DNA from: Clostridia bacterium
GTDB taxonomy: Bacteria; Bacillota; DAOUPZ01
Assembly (NCBI GenBank): GCA_030625885.1
Contig: DAOUPZ010000003.1
Coordinates: 62,001-126,000 of the forward strand
DNA length: 64,000 nt
Direction: 5' to 3'
Positions 62,802 to 64,000 of the stretch are shown here, in pieces (position 1 is the first letter of the stretch; each line of letters starts with the position of its first letter). The notes under the pieces were generated by a model, which was not told the origin of the DNA, did not search any database, and worked only from the letters and a program-made list of their open reading frames with translations. The position numbers and the translations under genes were made by a program.

Positions 62802-64000
62802 TTATTTAATGAATGGCTCAATATCCCAAATCCCCACAGCATATTCTAGAATCGTACGGTCCGATGAAAAGATACCAGAGTTTGCAATATTAGCAAGAGA
62901 CATACTAAGCCATTTATTTTGATCCCGATACGCCAGATCTAATCTTGTTTGTGCATTTACGTATGATGAAAAATCTTTTAACACAAAAAACTCATCATTA
63001 TCATACAAAAGTGAATCATGAATCCTTTTAAACTGTTCGCGATCATCATTCAATGTGCCAGATACCAATTGATCTAAAATCCACTTAATCCTAGAATCTT
63101 GTTCATAAAATGTCCAGGAATTATAGCCGCCATTTTGGTAGTAGTTCAAGACTTCATCAGCAGTCATTCCAAAAACGAACATATTTTCCGCTCCAACCTT
63201 ATCCTTTATTTCAATATTAGCACCATCCAAAGTGCCTATTGTGAGTGCCCCGTTCATCATAAATTTCATATTACCGGTTCCCGATGCTTCTTTACTTGCC
63301 GTCGAGATCTGTTCACTGACATCGGCTGCGGGAATAATCTGCTCTGCCAGAGAGACATTATAATTTTCTAAAAATATGATCTTAATTTTATCTTTAATCG
63401 ATTTATCCTTATTAATCACATCACTCATATCATTAATTAACTTGATGATATCTTTTGCCAGTTGGTAACTCGGTGCGGCTTTCCCACTGAAGAAAAAAGT
63501 TCGTGGATAAATATCAAGATCCGGGTTTTCTTTTAAACGTCTATAAAGATCTAAAATATGAAATATATTTAATAATTGACGTTTATACATGTGAATACGC
63601 TTCATATGTATATCAAAAATAGAATCCACATCAATTACCAGATCATATTTATCGCGGATCATTTTCGCTACTTTTTCTTTATTCTTCCGTTTAACTAAGG
63701 CTAATTTTTCTAGGAACGATTGATCATCCGTTAACTTTAATAAACAAGTGATGTCCATTGGATGTTTAATACAATTGCCGCCTGCCGTTTCTAGTATGAG
63801 TTGTGATAACTCCGGGTTTGCCTCCAAACACCAGCGCCGATGACTGATACCATTTGTTTTATTATTTATTTTATGAGGATAATAATCGTTAAAGTTTTTT
63901 AAAATCGTATTTTTAAGAATCTCGGTATGAATATGCGCCACACCGTTAACGCTAAAGCTGGATGCAACTGCTAAATTTGTCATTCTGATATAATCATCAG
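62802..64000 (-). CDS. glgP: Glycogen/alpha-glucan phosphorylase, C-terminal part
   Basis: The frame is open to the right edge (codons for DDYIR precede the first Met), so about 399 C-terminal residues of a protein usually near 800 are visible. FSVNGVAHIHTEILKN, FFSGKAAPSYQLAKDIIKLI and the PLP-phosphate region SGTGNMKFMMNGALTIGTLDGAN with the PLP lysine are clear. It releases glucose-1-P from glycogen. Its stop lies 58 bases before glgC, so breakdown and synthesis genes share one operon. Confidence 0.95.
   Translation of the reverse strand, partial: DDYIRMTNLAVASSFSVNGVAHIHTEILKNTILKNFNDYYPHKINNKTNGISHRRWCLEANPELSQLILETAGGNCIKHPMDITCLLKLTDDQSFLEKLALVKRKNKEKVAKMIRDKYDLVIDVDSIFDIHMKRIHMYKRQLLNIFHILDLYRRLKENPDLDIYPRTFFFSGKAAPSYQLAKDIIKLINDMSDVINKDKSIKDKIKIIFLENYNVSLAEQIIPAADVSEQISTASKEASGTGNMKFMMNGALTIGTLDGANIEIKDKVGAENMFVFGMTADEVLNYYQNGGYNSWTFYEQDSRIKWILDQLVSGTLNDDREQFKRIHDSLLYDNDEFFVLKDFSSYVNAQTRLDLAYRDQNKWLSMSLANIANSGIFSSDRTILEYAVGIWDIEPFIK

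Noticed and set aside
1-64000. CRISPR arrays, rRNA genes, replication origin
   Set aside because: No regularly spaced direct repeats, no rRNA sequence, and no DnaA-box cluster or dnaA/dnaN genes were seen on reading the window.

Overview
The window looks like a chromosomal segment of an anaerobic, low-GC, probably spore-forming Bacillota, most likely class Clostridia. The signs are AT-rich DNA, strong AAGGAGG-type ribosome binding sites with frequent TTG/GTG starts, SAM-I (S-box) riboswitches, a glgC/glgD glycogen operon, many Fe-S proteins, a UPF0735 ACT protein, and small families typical of spore formers (DUF1540, DUF1657, DUF421). No genus can be named from the sequence alone. Most genes lie on the minus strand, so the text below is best read from right to left within operons.

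Layout. 1-2393: multi-subunit flavin/Fe-S amino-acid dehydrogenase cluster (D-hydroxyproline/octopine dehydrogenase type), cut by the left edge. 2566-10790: GNAT acetyltransferase, a large membrane alkaline-phosphatase-superfamily protein, DUF1540 and DUF1657 small proteins, two tandem DUF421 membrane proteins, and a copper-amine-oxidase-N/DUF3298 secreted protein. 10995-20236: an accessory, resistance-flavoured block containing a rifampin-phosphotransferase-like enzyme with TetR regulator, DUF454, a pyridoxamine-oxidase-fold protein divergent from a MocR regulator, an 80-bp inverted-repeat element, and a class-II UvrA with MarR regulator. The TetR and MarR promoters carry visible operator repeats. 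20339-22755: hairpin cluster, yjdM, a KefB-type antiporter, tRNA-Pro. 22797-28599: thrB, thrC, apgM, hom and an ACT regulator. 28805-36256: SWIM/SNF2 helicase, radC, an MBL hydrolase, a DUF4230 protein, a minimal tyrosine recombinase with a possible recombination site, and a coiled-coil protein.

36449-44912 is the metabolic centrepiece. One operon runs DUF39 (homocysteine from aspartate semialdehyde), NIL-ferredoxin, UPF0280/COG2122, MetH activation domain, MetH, MetF, all downstream of a SAM-I riboswitch with a visible terminator/antiterminator. An adjacent unit is a phenylacetate-CoA-ligase-like gene behind a second, nearly identical SAM-I riboswitch. Together these would take sulfide and aspartate semialdehyde (also the substrate of the Hom enzyme encoded nearby) to homocysteine and then methionine, shut off by SAM.

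45011-51183: a chemoreceptor, a tRNA-Asp/Thr/Val cluster with a consensus promoter, an orphan double-glycine-leader peptide, a flavodoxin-like reductase, YbjQ with an overlapping small membrane gene, a decayed AlbA-type gene fragment and small membrane proteins. 51217-64000: a glycogen operon in transcription order glgP (cut by the right edge), glgC, glgD, glgA, a GH13-GH77 fusion, pgi, phosphoglucomutase, ROK glucokinase. It links glucose, glucose-6-P, glucose-1-P, ADP-glucose and glycogen in both directions.
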